DNA from: Aliidiomarina indica
GTDB taxonomy: Bacteria > Pseudomonadota > Gammaproteobacteria > Enterobacterales > Alteromonadaceae
Assembly (NCBI RefSeq): GCF_015354615.1
Contig: NZ_JACAVQ010000004.1
Coordinates: forward strand, 124,001-188,000
Direction: 5' to 3'
Length of the DNA stretch: 64,000 bases
The first letter of the stretch is position 1. Every line of letters starts with the position of its first letter. Made by a program: the position numbers and the translations under genes. Shown here in pieces: positions 55,818-64,000 of this stretch. The notes under the pieces are model-generated. The model ran no database searches, was not told the DNA's origin, and saw only the letters and a program-made list of their open reading frames with translations.

Positions 55818-55845
55818 AAAGCGGCGATATTAATCGCCGCTTTTT
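55818..55845 (+). terminator. Bidirectional terminator overlapping the 3' end of the mscS-like gene
   Basis: AAAGCGGCGAT (55818-55828) pairs with ATCGCCGCTTT (55833-55843), loop ATTA, followed by TTTTT on the + strand. The stop codon of the minus-strand channel gene (55830-55832) lies in the loop, and its last codons form one stem arm. Confidence 0.85.
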
Positions 55846-57173
55846 GTTTGTGATTTCGCAAGCAACTCGTTCATTTTTTCGAGTGCTTGATCAGACACGG
55901 ATTGCACATGCAGGTCGCGCTGCGGGAATGGAATGGTGATGTTATGTTCTTTCAGTGCACGCCAGATCGCAAGACGAATGGGCGAGCGCACATTCTCAAA
56001 GCCATTTTCCGGATCCGCAATCCAAACCCGTAACTCAATAGTAATACCGCTGTCGCCAAAGTCTGTGACCCAGGCGTTCGGCTCAGGCGTTGTGAGTACC
56101 CGGGGCGAAGCATGTGCGCATTCTTTAATAACTTCGGTGGCTTTATCGAGATCGGTACTATAGCTCACGTCAACCGGGATACGCAGACGAACATTGCGAT
56201 CTGCGTAACTCCAGTTAATGACTTCGGATGTAATGAGATTTTCGTTCGGAATGAGAGTATCGACGCCATCTCGGTCGTGTAAAACGATATAGCGCGATTT
56301 GAGTTCCTGTACCCAACCGACTTTGTCGTTAATAGAAATGATATCGCCTGGCTTCACCGAGCGATCAAGGATAAGAATAAAGCCGCTAATAAAGTTGGCG
56401 GCAATACGTTGCAAACCAAAACCCAAACCGACCCCTAGTGCGCCTCCGAATACGGCTAAGGTTGATAGATCGAAACCAACGCTGCCAAGGACCATCAGGA
56501 TGGCTATGGTAATTAAACCAAATTTCACGAACTTAATCAGGCCGACGCGGGTTGTCGCGGTAATAGCATTGCTCGCAGACAGACGTCGCTCAAGTAAATG
56601 GGTAAGCCAGCCACTGATCGTAAGTGCCACCACGATTAATGTCGCAATCTTGAGGCCTGACAACAGAGAAAGACGGAAATTACCGATATCGGCGCCTACA
56701 GCATCCAAGGCTGCGAGAGTATCGGGCAATAAACCAATTAAATGCAGTCCAACAATCAACCAAATTGTGCCTGCGATCACGCTCTCGGATGCCTTGAGGA
56801 GAGGACCACCACGAATACCTTTCCGTAAAAAGTAAACGACGAGTCGAATTGCGGCGAACGAGAGAAGTAGGGGAAGCAGAATATCTAATGCCGACGTTAC
56901 ATAATCGAGCGCACGTAGCACTAACTGTCCCAAGCCCAAGACAAGAACCATGCTAATGGGCCAGAGTAAACGCTCAATGGAACGGATAGCGATTCGCCGA
57001 AAGCCTTGACTCGCTTCTCCCCGCTGACCTAAGCCAGTACGCAAAATATTCCCAGTAATCAAAGCACTGACCAAGGCCAGTACAATAACCGCACCTTGCG
57101 GAATGTTATCAGTGGTAAGGATGACATTGTGAACAAAGCTCAAAACCGTGTCTGCAGGTTGAGATGCTGTCAT
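55830..57173 (-). CDS. MscS family mechanosensitive ion channel
   Basis: The 447-residue channel has about five N-terminal membrane helices, then the pore-lining helix and beta domain with GGALGVGLGFGLQRIAANFISGFILILDRSVKPGD (in parts: ALGVGLGFGLQ, NFISGFILI, RSVKPGD), the MscS signature. The C-terminal alpha/beta domain is present (VTDFGDSGITIELRVW). It is longer than E. coli MscS (286) because of extra N-terminal helices, like YbdG/YnaI-type members. It releases solutes on hypo-osmotic shock, and is divergent from the second TPR-GGDEF gene. Confidence 0.9.
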   Translation of the reverse strand: MTASQPADTVLSFVHNVILTTDNIPQGAVIVLALVSALITGNILRTGLGQRGEASQGFRRIAIRSIERLLWPISMVLVLGLGQLVLRALDYVTSALDILLPLLLSFAAIRLVVYFLRKGIRGGPLLKASESVIAGTIWLIVGLHLIGLLPDTLAALDAVGADIGNFRLSLLSGLKIATLIVVALTISGWLTHLLERRLSASNAITATTRVGLIKFVKFGLITIAILMVLGSVGFDLSTLAVFGGALGVGLGFGLQRIAANFISGFILILDRSVKPGDIISINDKVGWVQELKSRYIVLHDRDGVDTLIPNENLITSEVINWSYADRNVRLRIPVDVSYSTDLDKATEVIKECAHASPRVLTTPEPNAWVTDFGDSGITIELRVWIADPENGFENVRSPIRLAIWRALKEHNITIPFPQRDLHVQSVSDQALEKMNELLAKSQTKSGD

Positions 57174-57345
57174 AGGATACTCTCTTATTATCTATACAAC
57201 TTTTGGTTATTTTTTTACATTAATTGTTTAATTTCTATGACGGTAACTGTAGTATTTCTGACCAAACATTGATACATCTTGTTACATAATAAAAATTGCC
57301 CATTACAATCACATAGCTTCACTACATAACAAAAAAGAAGTGACC

Positions 57346-59439
57346 ATGACAAACGCATCGCAAGTTCGTTCTATTTGCTCCGATGTCCGGCATCGCTACT
57401 CTCTAGTATTGGGGCTGTGGATGCTGCTCATTGGGTCTATGCTGCCATTGGCTGTATGGGCTGATAGTACGCCGCTGACCTACCCCCCTTACGAAGAGAA
57501 ACTCGATCGGTATTTGTCGATGTCGGATCGCGAGGAGCAGAATGCGCTTTTGCGTGAAGTGATCATTGATTTGAATTCGCGCTTTGCTCCCGTAACTTAT
57601 GTGCGCGCATGGACATATCGCGCATTTGAGCTAGCCGAAGCTGGCGATGTAGAAGGCGCAACCCAAATTATTGAAGATTTAATTCGTTTTGCAGAGCGCA
57701 ATTCGTACCCAGATGTATGGTGTGAAGTATTGGCGAATAAAGTGGCCTTGCTAACTTGGCAAGGGGAAACCACCGAAGCGCTGTTAGTGGCTGATCAACT
57801 AGCTGAACACCTGTTACATGCAAAGGATCCCCGCGTTCGTTATTACGGGAATGTGGTGATTACCGGTATGTTTCGCTCAAATAGTCAGTATGAGCGTGCT
57901 TTAACACACGCGCTGTACGCTCAGGATGCATTAAACGAGATAAATAACGAGCGCAGTGCTACGCGACGTTTGAGTTTAAATCGACAGATTGCATTGATTC
58001 AGTCTGATATGCGCAATTATGCGTCGGCACTCGATATTGTAAATCGCGCAATTCGTGAAGCCAGAGACGATACCCGCTTGCATGAAGATATTCCGGCCCT
58101 GTTGCTGATGAAAGGCTACCTGCATGCGCAAATGGATGAACATCAGGCATCTATTGATGTGCATCATGAGGCGATAGAATGGGCGGAACGCACGAATCAG
58201 CCCGGTATCGTGCTGGTGAGCATGAACAATATTGGCAGCACGTTAATTCATCAGGAGCGCTACAGCGAGGCTGATGAAGTACTAAGTTTAGCATTACAAC
58301 AAGCCATTGAGGCTGAGGATACCGGGACCGAGCACCTGATCCGCTTTAATCTCGGTTATATCCAAGTGATGCTTGGCAACGTACAAGAAGGGATCGCGGC
58401 GATTGAAGAATATTCGGATCTTCTATTGGAGAGATACTCAGCTTCAGAACAGGCAGACCTCTTGAATTATGTAGCCAAAGCATATCAACGTGCGCGTATG
58501 TTCGAACAACAAGCCGAAGTGCTCCTCGAACAGCGTCGTATCAGTGAAGAGGTATTTCAAAGCGAGCGCGAAAAAAGCATGTCCGAAATGCAGGCGCGCT
58601 ATGAAGCGATTGAACAAGCACAGCAAATTGAATTACTTGAACAGCGCAATGCCTTACAAGAGCGTGTGATCGAAAATGCCCGTCTACAACGCACCATTTT
58701 TATCTTGTTTGGTGTGGTGGTGGTTTTTGGTTTAATTCTGGTAGCGCTGCTTTATCGCGCCGCTCGTCGGGCTAACTTACGCTTGAAGGATGCGAATAAG
58801 CAACTGGAATTCCATTCGTTGCGTGACCCGCTAACCCATCTGTTGAACCGCCGTGCATTGCAAGAGCAAATGGCCAAACGGGCCCTTGACGAGCGCCGTG
58901 CGCAACCGGGGCAACATCCCGATGCGATGATTTTGCTTGATATCGATTTCTTCAAAAAAATCAACGACCAATATGGGCATGCAGCGGGTGATCAAGTACT
59001 CAAAGATATTAGTGAACGTCTGGCAGCGCTGGCGCGCTCATCGGATATGGTGATTCGTTGGGGCGGGGAAGAGTTTTTGATTTTCTTACGCAATAGCGAT
59101 CCAAACAAACTGGCGGATATTACGGAACGGGTGTTAAACACCATTGGTGAAGAACCTGTTCAGTTTGAAGACATGACGATTCCGGTGACCGCCACTGCAG
59201 GTTTCGTATCCTTACCCTTTGCCGGCATTTCCGAAAAAGACCTCAATTGGGAACGGGCATTGCAAATTGCGGATATGGCGTTATATATCGGCAAAGTGCA
59301 TGGTCGGAACAAGGCTTACGGGATTATGGGCTTGAATGCACCCTATGAGCAGGTGCAGCCGCTCCTTGAACGCGATTTATCGAAAGCTATCGACCAAAAC
59401 AAAGTTGATTATATTATCGTCAAGGGGCCGCAAAAATAA
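57346..59439 (+). CDS. TPR-GGDEF protein 2 (probable diguanylate cyclase)
   Basis: The 697-residue protein starts at ATG 57346 (AGAAG at 57336; a GTG at 57340 is less likely). A signal/membrane segment (SLVLGLWMLLIGSMLPLAVWA) is followed by a helical-repeat sensor (VSMNNIGSTLIHQERYSEADEV is a clear TPR). A coiled coil, a membrane helix (about 450-470) and the GGDEF domain follow. GGEEF starts at residue 573, and RSSD five residues before it keeps the inhibitory site. It shares length, layout and terminal AD..LY.GK.HGRN with the protein at 52206, indicating duplication. Confidence 0.9.
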   Translation: MTNASQVRSICSDVRHRYSLVLGLWMLLIGSMLPLAVWADSTPLTYPPYEEKLDRYLSMSDREEQNALLREVIIDLNSRFAPVTYVRAWTYRAFELAEAGDVEGATQIIEDLIRFAERNSYPDVWCEVLANKVALLTWQGETTEALLVADQLAEHLLHAKDPRVRYYGNVVITGMFRSNSQYERALTHALYAQDALNEINNERSATRRLSLNRQIALIQSDMRNYASALDIVNRAIREARDDTRLHEDIPALLLMKGYLHAQMDEHQASIDVHHEAIEWAERTNQPGIVLVSMNNIGSTLIHQERYSEADEVLSLALQQAIEAEDTGTEHLIRFNLGYIQVMLGNVQEGIAAIEEYSDLLLERYSASEQADLLNYVAKAYQRARMFEQQAEVLLEQRRISEEVFQSEREKSMSEMQARYEAIEQAQQIELLEQRNALQERVIENARLQRTIFILFGVVVVFGLILVALLYRAARRANLRLKDANKQLEFHSLRDPLTHLLNRRALQEQMAKRALDERRAQPGQHPDAMILLDIDFFKKINDQYGHAAGDQVLKDISERLAALARSSDMVIRWGGEEFLIFLRNSDPNKLADITERVLNTIGEEPVQFEDMTIPVTATAGFVSLPFAGISEKDLNWERALQIADMALYIGKVHGRNKAYGIMGLNAPYEQVQPLLERDLSKAIDQNKVDYIIVKGPQK

Positions 59440-59511
59440 CCGCGTGCCCCTTGAAATCCGGTCTATTCTCCCTCACGTACTATATCATTATGGACAGAAT
59501 AGGCCGGAATC

Positions 59512-61557
59512 ATGCAAGCAACTGAAAACCCACTGTTAACTCCTTTTTTTCATCCGCCATTTCAATCGATTAAGGCTGAACACGTTCGTCCTGCGGTAGA
59601 GAAGGCGATTGCCCATTGCCGCGAAACCATTGCCAAGGTGGTCGCTGAAGAGCAACCCTCGTGGGAAAACTTGGTTGCGCCTCTTGAACAAGCCGACGAT
59701 GTCCTTTCACGTATTTGGTCGCCCATATCCCATATGAATGCGGTGGTAAGCGAGGAGGGGCTACGTGAGGCCCACGACAGCTGTTTAGAGTTGCTGTCAG
59801 AATATGCTACTTGGGTTGGGCAGCACGAAGGGTTATACCAAGCCTACCAAAAGCTCGCCGCATCAACTGAGTTCAACCGATTATCCCAAGCGCAACAACG
59901 GGTAATTAGCGAAACGATTCGAGATTTTAAATTATCGGGTGTGGGTTTGCCGGATGATAAAAAGCAGCGTTACGGTGAAATTCAAAACCGACTCTCGCAA
60001 TTAAGTTCCCAGTTTAGCAATCAGGTGTTGGATGCCACGCATCATTGGTATTGCCACGTAAATGACGAAGCGCGTTTGGCCGGACTCCCAGAGAGTGCAG
60101 TGGCCTCGGCGCGTGAGGCGGCTCAAGAGAAGTCGCTCGAAGGATGGGTATTCACGCTAGATATTCCGTCGTATTTGCCGGTGATGATGTATAGCGACGA
60201 TCGCGAACTGCGCCAAGACATGTATAAAGCCTACACAACTCGAGCTTCTGATGAAGGGCCAAACGCCGGACAGTTTGATAACTCAGTGGTGATTGATGAG
60301 ACCCTCGCATTGCGTCATGAGCTCGCGAATCTGCTTGATTTCGATACCTACGCCGATGTGTCTTTAGCAACTAAAATGGCGGATAGCCCAGCGCAAGTCA
60401 TTGCTTTCCTTGAAGATCTCGCTGATCGCTCGCGGGATCAAGCCAAGGCCGAGTTTGACGAGATTAAAGCCTTTGCGAAGTCGAAACACGGGATTGAGCA
60501 GCTGGAAGCCTGGGATATTCCCTACTATGCAGAGAAATTGAAACAAGCATCGTTTGCTATTTCCGATGAGCAGTTGCGCCCCTATTTCCCTGAAAACCGA
60601 GTCATACAGGGATTGTTTACCGTTGCCCAACGCTTATTCGGAATTCGTATTGAAGAGGCTGAAGCGGAAACTTGGCATCCTCACGTCCGGTATTTCGAAA
60701 TTTATGATGAAGCGGACAACAAGCGTGCCGGATTCTATTTGGATTTATATGCGCGTGGGAAGAAACGAGGTGGGGCGTGGATGGCCGACTGTGCTGTGCG
60801 TCGTCGTTTGCCCGATGGCCAACTGCAATTACCCCTCGCGTATCTCACCTGCAATTTCAATAAGCCTGTAGGCGACAAGCCGGCGTTATTTACGCACGAT
60901 GAAGTGATCACCTTGTTCCATGAGTTTGGCCATGGCCTGCACCATATGCTGACACAGATGGACGTGGCAGGGGTGTCGGGCATTAACGGTGTTGAGTGGG
61001 ACGCGGTTGAGCTACCGAGTCAGTTTCTTGAGAACTGGTGTTGGGAACCGGAAGCCCTGGCGTTTATTTCGGGGCACTACGAGACGGGTGAACCGCTTCC
61101 TCAAGACTTGCTAGATAAAATGCTTGCGGCAAAGAACTTCCAGGCTGCCATGCAGATGGTAAGGCAGCTAGAGTTTTCATTGTTTGATATGGCGATCCAT
61201 CAAGATAAGGATGCAGGCAAGCCGGGGCGCGTGCAGCAGATACTTAATCAGGTGCGAGCGCAGGTGGCGGTCGTGCAACCGCCTTCATATAATCGATTCC
61301 AACATAGCTTTGGTCATATTTTTGCCGGCGGTTATGCGGCGGGGTACTACAGTTATAAATGGGCTGAGGTATTATCTGCCGATGCATACGCGCGGTTTGA
61401 GGAAGAGGGGATTTTTAATCCAGAAACCGGTCGCGATTTTCTAACCAAGATTTTGGAAAAAGGTGGAAGCCGAGATGCAAAGGCATTGTTTGTTGATTTT
61501 CGCGGGAGAGAACCGGAGATCGCCGCACTCTTGCGACACTCAGGAATTGCGGCTTAA
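59512..61557 (+). CDS. prlC: Oligopeptidase A
   Basis: PrlC is a cytoplasmic M3 zinc peptidase that degrades signal peptides and other short peptides. The 681-residue protein (680 in E. coli) has the catalytic HEFGH at 470-474, the downstream Glu ligand in GVEWDAVELPSQFLENW, and the substrate-binding GYAAGYYSYKWAEVL. It starts 72 bases after the TPR-GGDEF gene and converges with the DUF2970 gene. Confidence 0.95.
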   Translation: MQATENPLLTPFFHPPFQSIKAEHVRPAVEKAIAHCRETIAKVVAEEQPSWENLVAPLEQADDVLSRIWSPISHMNAVVSEEGLREAHDSCLELLSEYATWVGQHEGLYQAYQKLAASTEFNRLSQAQQRVISETIRDFKLSGVGLPDDKKQRYGEIQNRLSQLSSQFSNQVLDATHHWYCHVNDEARLAGLPESAVASAREAAQEKSLEGWVFTLDIPSYLPVMMYSDDRELRQDMYKAYTTRASDEGPNAGQFDNSVVIDETLALRHELANLLDFDTYADVSLATKMADSPAQVIAFLEDLADRSRDQAKAEFDEIKAFAKSKHGIEQLEAWDIPYYAEKLKQASFAISDEQLRPYFPENRVIQGLFTVAQRLFGIRIEEAEAETWHPHVRYFEIYDEADNKRAGFYLDLYARGKKRGGAWMADCAVRRRLPDGQLQLPLAYLTCNFNKPVGDKPALFTHDEVITLFHEFGHGLHHMLTQMDVAGVSGINGVEWDAVELPSQFLENWCWEPEALAFISGHYETGEPLPQDLLDKMLAAKNFQAAMQMVRQLEFSLFDMAIHQDKDAGKPGRVQQILNQVRAQVAVVQPPSYNRFQHSFGHIFAGGYAAGYYSYKWAEVLSADAYARFEEEGIFNPETGRDFLTKILEKGGSRDAKALFVDFRGREPEIAALLRHSGIAA

Positions 61558-61568
61558 AGCTGTCTAGT

Positions 61569-61778
61569 TTAGCTGGTGATAGCCATCACCAGCTTTACAA
61601 CACCAGCAACGCTCAACACAAAAGCCGCTAAAATAATGATAAAAACGATAATGTAAGCAAGTGGATTGCCGGCGGAAAAATCACGCCGCCGGTTAGCCTC
61701 TGTTTGCACACCAAACATCGCCGCTAACACACTCACAACAATCGCAAATAATCCTGGGCGTTCGCTTTGTTCGGACAT
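61569..61778 (-). CDS. DUF2970 small membrane protein
   Basis: The 69-residue protein has a charged N-terminal half (SERPGLFAIVVSVLAAMFGVQTEANRRRDF, in parts) and a C-terminal membrane helix (about 42-66). The GLFAIVVSVLAAMFGVQ stretch followed by a basic RRRDF and a single helix is the DUF2970 pattern. Function is unknown. It lies 18 bases downstream of the next small gene on the same strand. Its last codons form a perfect hairpin. Confidence 0.85.
   Translation of the reverse strand: MSEQSERPGLFAIVVSVLAAMFGVQTEANRRRDFSAGNPLAYIIVFIIILAAFVLSVAGVVKLVMAITS
61571..61596. terminator. Hairpin at the prlC/DUF2970 convergent ends
   Basis: AGCTGGTGAT (61571-61580) and ATCACCAGCT (61585-61594) form a perfect 10-pair stem with loop AGCC; TTT follows on the + strand. 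It covers the last codons of the DUF2970 gene and lies 14 bases after the prlC stop. The short T-tract makes it a probable rather than certain terminator. Confidence 0.5.
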
Positions 61779-61796
61779 GGTGTGGTTGTCTTTCCT

Positions 61797-62078
61797 TTAG
61801 CGGGAAGGGCTAGAGCCGCCCTGTTGTTTATTTTTATCATTCGATTTACCGAGCGTGAGCTCAAGTAAATCTAGAAAATGGAATTGCGCTGAACGGCTTT
61901 TGCCACTCACCCACGCAAACCAATTCACGCTCCCTGTACATGTTTGGCTAACCGCTCGCGGATCCTTATTGCGAACGTCTGTGCGGCAATCTTCCTGATC
62001 GTGAAACGCGGAAGTGTACTGTAATGAAAGTACGCCTACGACTGCCAATGCACACAGGCCCATGGATGTTTTCAACAT
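61797..62078 (-). CDS. Unknown small membrane/exported protein
   Basis: The product has 93 residues from the ATG at 62078, which starts right at a hydrophobic segment (MGLCALAVVGVLSLQ) that acts as a signal peptide or anchor. The mature part holds Cys31 and Cys47 (DCRTDVRN..SQTCTG), a possible disulfide, and a polar Lys/Gln/Gly/Ser tail. An alternative ATG at 62105 adds nine residues. A CGGGG site sits upstream of 62078. The family is not recognised. It precedes the DUF2970 gene on the same strand. Confidence 0.6.
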   Translation of the reverse strand: MLKTSMGLCALAVVGVLSLQYTSAFHDQEDCRTDVRNKDPRAVSQTCTGSVNWFAWVSGKSRSAQFHFLDLLELTLGKSNDKNKQQGGSSPSR

Positions 62079-62234
62079 AGTGAACCCCGGAGCGCTCTTT
62101 TCCATAAAAAATACTCGAACAGCTAACTTTATCAGGTAAGAGAAAACCAATCCAGCGTTGTTTTTGGGTGCTTGGTCGCTCAGGTATTGATAGAATGGAA
62201 GAAATTCCTATACGTAAGGCTAAAGGATACCCGT

Positions 62235-62912
62235 ATGCGTGATTATCTTATTGCTCCATCTATTTTGTCTGCAGATTTCGCCCGTCTGGGTGAAGAAGTC
62301 GAGACGGTCCTGTCTGCAGGAGCCGATGTGGTGCATTTCGACGTCATGGATAACCACTTTGTGCCGAACTTAACTATTGGCCCTATGGTGTGCCAAGCCT
62401 TGCGGGATTATGGGGTGTCAGCGCCAATTGATGTGCACCTGATGGTGCAGCCGGTAGATTCACTTATACCGCAATTTGCCAAAGCCGGTGCAACCATGAT
62501 TACGTTTCATCCGGAAGCCTCAACCCATATTGATCGTACCTTGCAGCTTATCCGAGACCATGGCTGTAAAGCAGGATTGGTGTTTAATCCAGCCACGCCC
62601 CTGCACTACCTCGACTACGTCATGGATAAATTAGACATGATTTTGTTGATGTCGGTGAATCCAGGTTTTGGTGGGCAATCGTTTATTCCAACCACCTTGG
62701 ACAAATTACGCCAAGTGCGCACGCTGATTGATAACAGCGGCCGTGATATTATTCTGGAAGTGGATGGTGGCGTGAAAACAGACAACATTCGTGAAATAGC
62801 CGAGGCAGGCGCCGATATGTTTGTTGCGGGGTCGGCAATTTTTAATCAACCAGATTATAAAAAAGTGATTGATCAGATGCGTGACCAGCTTGCGCAGGTG
62901 ACGGCCAAATAA
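62235..62912 (+). CDS. rpe: Ribulose-phosphate 3-epimerase
   Basis: Rpe interconverts ribulose-5-phosphate and xylulose-5-phosphate in the pentose phosphate pathway. The ATG at 62235 gives 225 residues, as in E. coli, with AAAGGAT 7 bases upstream; the longer frame from 62172 adds 21 unrelated residues. The TIM barrel motifs are [45 protein letters not shown] and EVDGGV. trpS follows after 64 bases. In E. coli gph lies between them; here it does not. Confidence 0.96.
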   Translation: MRDYLIAPSILSADFARLGEEVETVLSAGADVVHFDVMDNHFVPNLTIGPMVCQALRDYGVSAPIDVHLMVQPVDSLIPQFAKAGATMITFHPEASTHIDRTLQLIRDHGCKAGLVFNPATPLHYLDYVMDKLDMILLMSVNPGFGGQSFIPTTLDKLRQVRTLIDNSGRDIILEVDGGVKTDNIREIAEAGADMFVAGSAIFNQPDYKKVIDQMRDQLAQVTAK

Positions 62913-62976
62913 GCCAAGTACTTATCTTCTTCATTTTTACACGTGTGATTTAAAAAGATTAACAAGGGAAATGCAC

Positions 62977-63981
62977 ATGACCAAACCTGTTGTACTAAGT
63001 GGCTGCCAGCCGTCGGGACAATTAACCATTGGCAACTATATGGGCGCCTTACGGCAGTGGGTTACGATGCAGGATACCCATCAGTGCCACTTTATGTTGG
63101 TCGATTTGCATGCCATTACCGTACGGCAGAATCCAGCCGATTTGCGCGCCGCAACTCTCGATGGCCTCGCGCTTTACATGGCCTGCGGTTTAGATCCTGA
63201 GAGAAGTACTCTGTTTTTGCAATCCCACGTACCGCAGCATGCCGAGCTTGCTTGGATCCTCAATTGCTACACGCAAATGGGGGAACTGAATCGGATGACG
63301 CAATACAAGGACAAATCGCAGAAACAAGAATCGAATATGAATGCGGGCTTATTTACCTATCCGGTTTTGATGGCGGCAGACATTCTTTTGTATAACGCGA
63401 ATCAAGTCCCGGTTGGTAATGATCAGAAGCAGCACCTCGAACTTGCCCGCGATGTGGCCACTCGCTTTAACAATATTTATGGTGATGTGTTCGTCGTTCC
63501 TGAGCCTTTTATCCCGCAACACGGTGCGCGCATTATGAGCTTGCAGGATGCTAGCAAGAAGATGTCAAAGTCTGACGATAATGCGAAAAACTATATCGGC
63601 TTATTGGAAGATCCGAAGAAAATTGCCAAGAAGATTAAAAGTGCCGTAACGGACTCTGAAGATCCGCCGCGGGTTGCCTACGATCCTGAAAACAAAGCCG
63701 GCGTTGCGAATTTACTAACATTGTTAAGTGGGGCAACAGGCCGCTCTATCGATTCGCTCGTGGCGGAGTACGAAGGCAAGATGTATGGGCATCTGAAAGG
63801 CGATGTCGCCGATGCTGTGGTGGCGTTACTGGAACCTATTCAACAGCGCTACCACGAGTTGCGTGAGGATCAAGACACCTTGGCAGCCGTGATGGAAAAA
63901 GGTGCCGCAAAAGCGTCGGCAGAGGCGCAAGCCACACTTCGTCGTGTTTACGACGCCGTTGGTTTTGTGTTGCCCCGATAA
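62977..63981 (+). CDS. trpS: Tryptophanyl-tRNA synthetase
   Basis: TrpS charges tRNA-Trp. The protein has 334 residues, the same as E. coli, from the ATG at 62977. AAGGGA at 62964-62969 is 7 bases from this ATG but would touch the earlier ATG at 62971, which decides the start. It is a class I synthetase with TIGN (HIGH-like, 17-20) and KMSKS (195-199). DLHAITVRQ and [13 protein letters not shown] are further family marks. It ends 19 bases before the window edge. Confidence 0.97.
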   Translation: MTKPVVLSGCQPSGQLTIGNYMGALRQWVTMQDTHQCHFMLVDLHAITVRQNPADLRAATLDGLALYMACGLDPERSTLFLQSHVPQHAELAWILNCYTQMGELNRMTQYKDKSQKQESNMNAGLFTYPVLMAADILLYNANQVPVGNDQKQHLELARDVATRFNNIYGDVFVVPEPFIPQHGARIMSLQDASKKMSKSDDNAKNYIGLLEDPKKIAKKIKSAVTDSEDPPRVAYDPENKAGVANLLTLLSGATGRSIDSLVAEYEGKMYGHLKGDVADAVVALLEPIQQRYHELREDQDTLAAVMEKGAAKASAEAQATLRRVYDAVGFVLPR

Positions 63982-64000
63982 ATCACGACATAGTCAATCT

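Overview
The window is a dense stretch of ordinary chromosome from a gammaproteobacterium. Gene content and order resemble Alteromonadales, most likely an Idiomarina/Aliidiomarina-type organism; this is inferred from protein resemblance and gene order, as no rRNA gene is present. Nearly every base is coding. I see no tRNA, rRNA, insertion sequence, prophage or CRISPR array.

Layout. 1-6.8 kb: the start of a cut-off periplasmic protein gene, a YdbS/YdbT-like pair of PH-domain membrane proteins, fpr, an alpha/beta hydrolase, and a lemA-M48 peptidase pair. 6.9-16 kb: gmk, rpoZ, spoT, ridA, an NhaC-type antiporter, a GNAT-nitrilase fusion and recG. 16-24 kb: ubiE-ubiJ-ubiB-tatA-tatB-tatC, an unknown coiled-coil exported protein, tatD and a 7TM diguanylate cyclase. 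24-32 kb: hemB converging on gppA-rhlB, then trxA, rho with a 480-base leader, ubiD and fre. This is the enterobacterial gmk...recG, ubiE...tatD, gppA-rhlB-trxA-rho and ubiD-fre gene order, with rearrangements; trmH, rfaH and gph are missing from their usual places.

32.0-37.4 kb is the most coherent accessory unit: a promoter, a TPP (THI-box) riboswitch, a TonB-dependent receptor, a YkoF/MTH1187-like thiamine-binding protein, a PnuC-family (PnuT) transporter, a thiamine-kinase-like phosphotransferase and an overlapping MFS transporter. Together they look like a vitamin B1 uptake and trapping system: outer-membrane import, inner-membrane import, then phosphorylation. The riboswitch's expression platform can be read in the sequence: a 14-base-pair-long hairpin covers the ribosome binding site, and a 10-base anti-sequestor lies in the aptamer.

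37.5-51.6 kb: trhO, dps, an ExeM-type nuclease overlapping pheA, an unknown lipoprotein, cfa, udk-nupC (pyrimidine salvage), a stand-alone mlaC-like gene, an unknown probable outer-membrane protein, gor, a cupin, a CAT-like acetyltransferase and a YebC-family regulator. 51.6-64 kb: a YkgJ-type cysteine-cluster protein, two paralogous TPR-GGDEF proteins flanking an amidohydrolase and an MscS channel, prlC, two small proteins, rpe and trpS.

I did not find a clear wholly new system. The best leads are the readable thiamine riboswitch with its operon, the rho leader with a possible leader peptide, the unknown gene inside the tat operon, and terminators embedded in the 3' codons of convergent genes.
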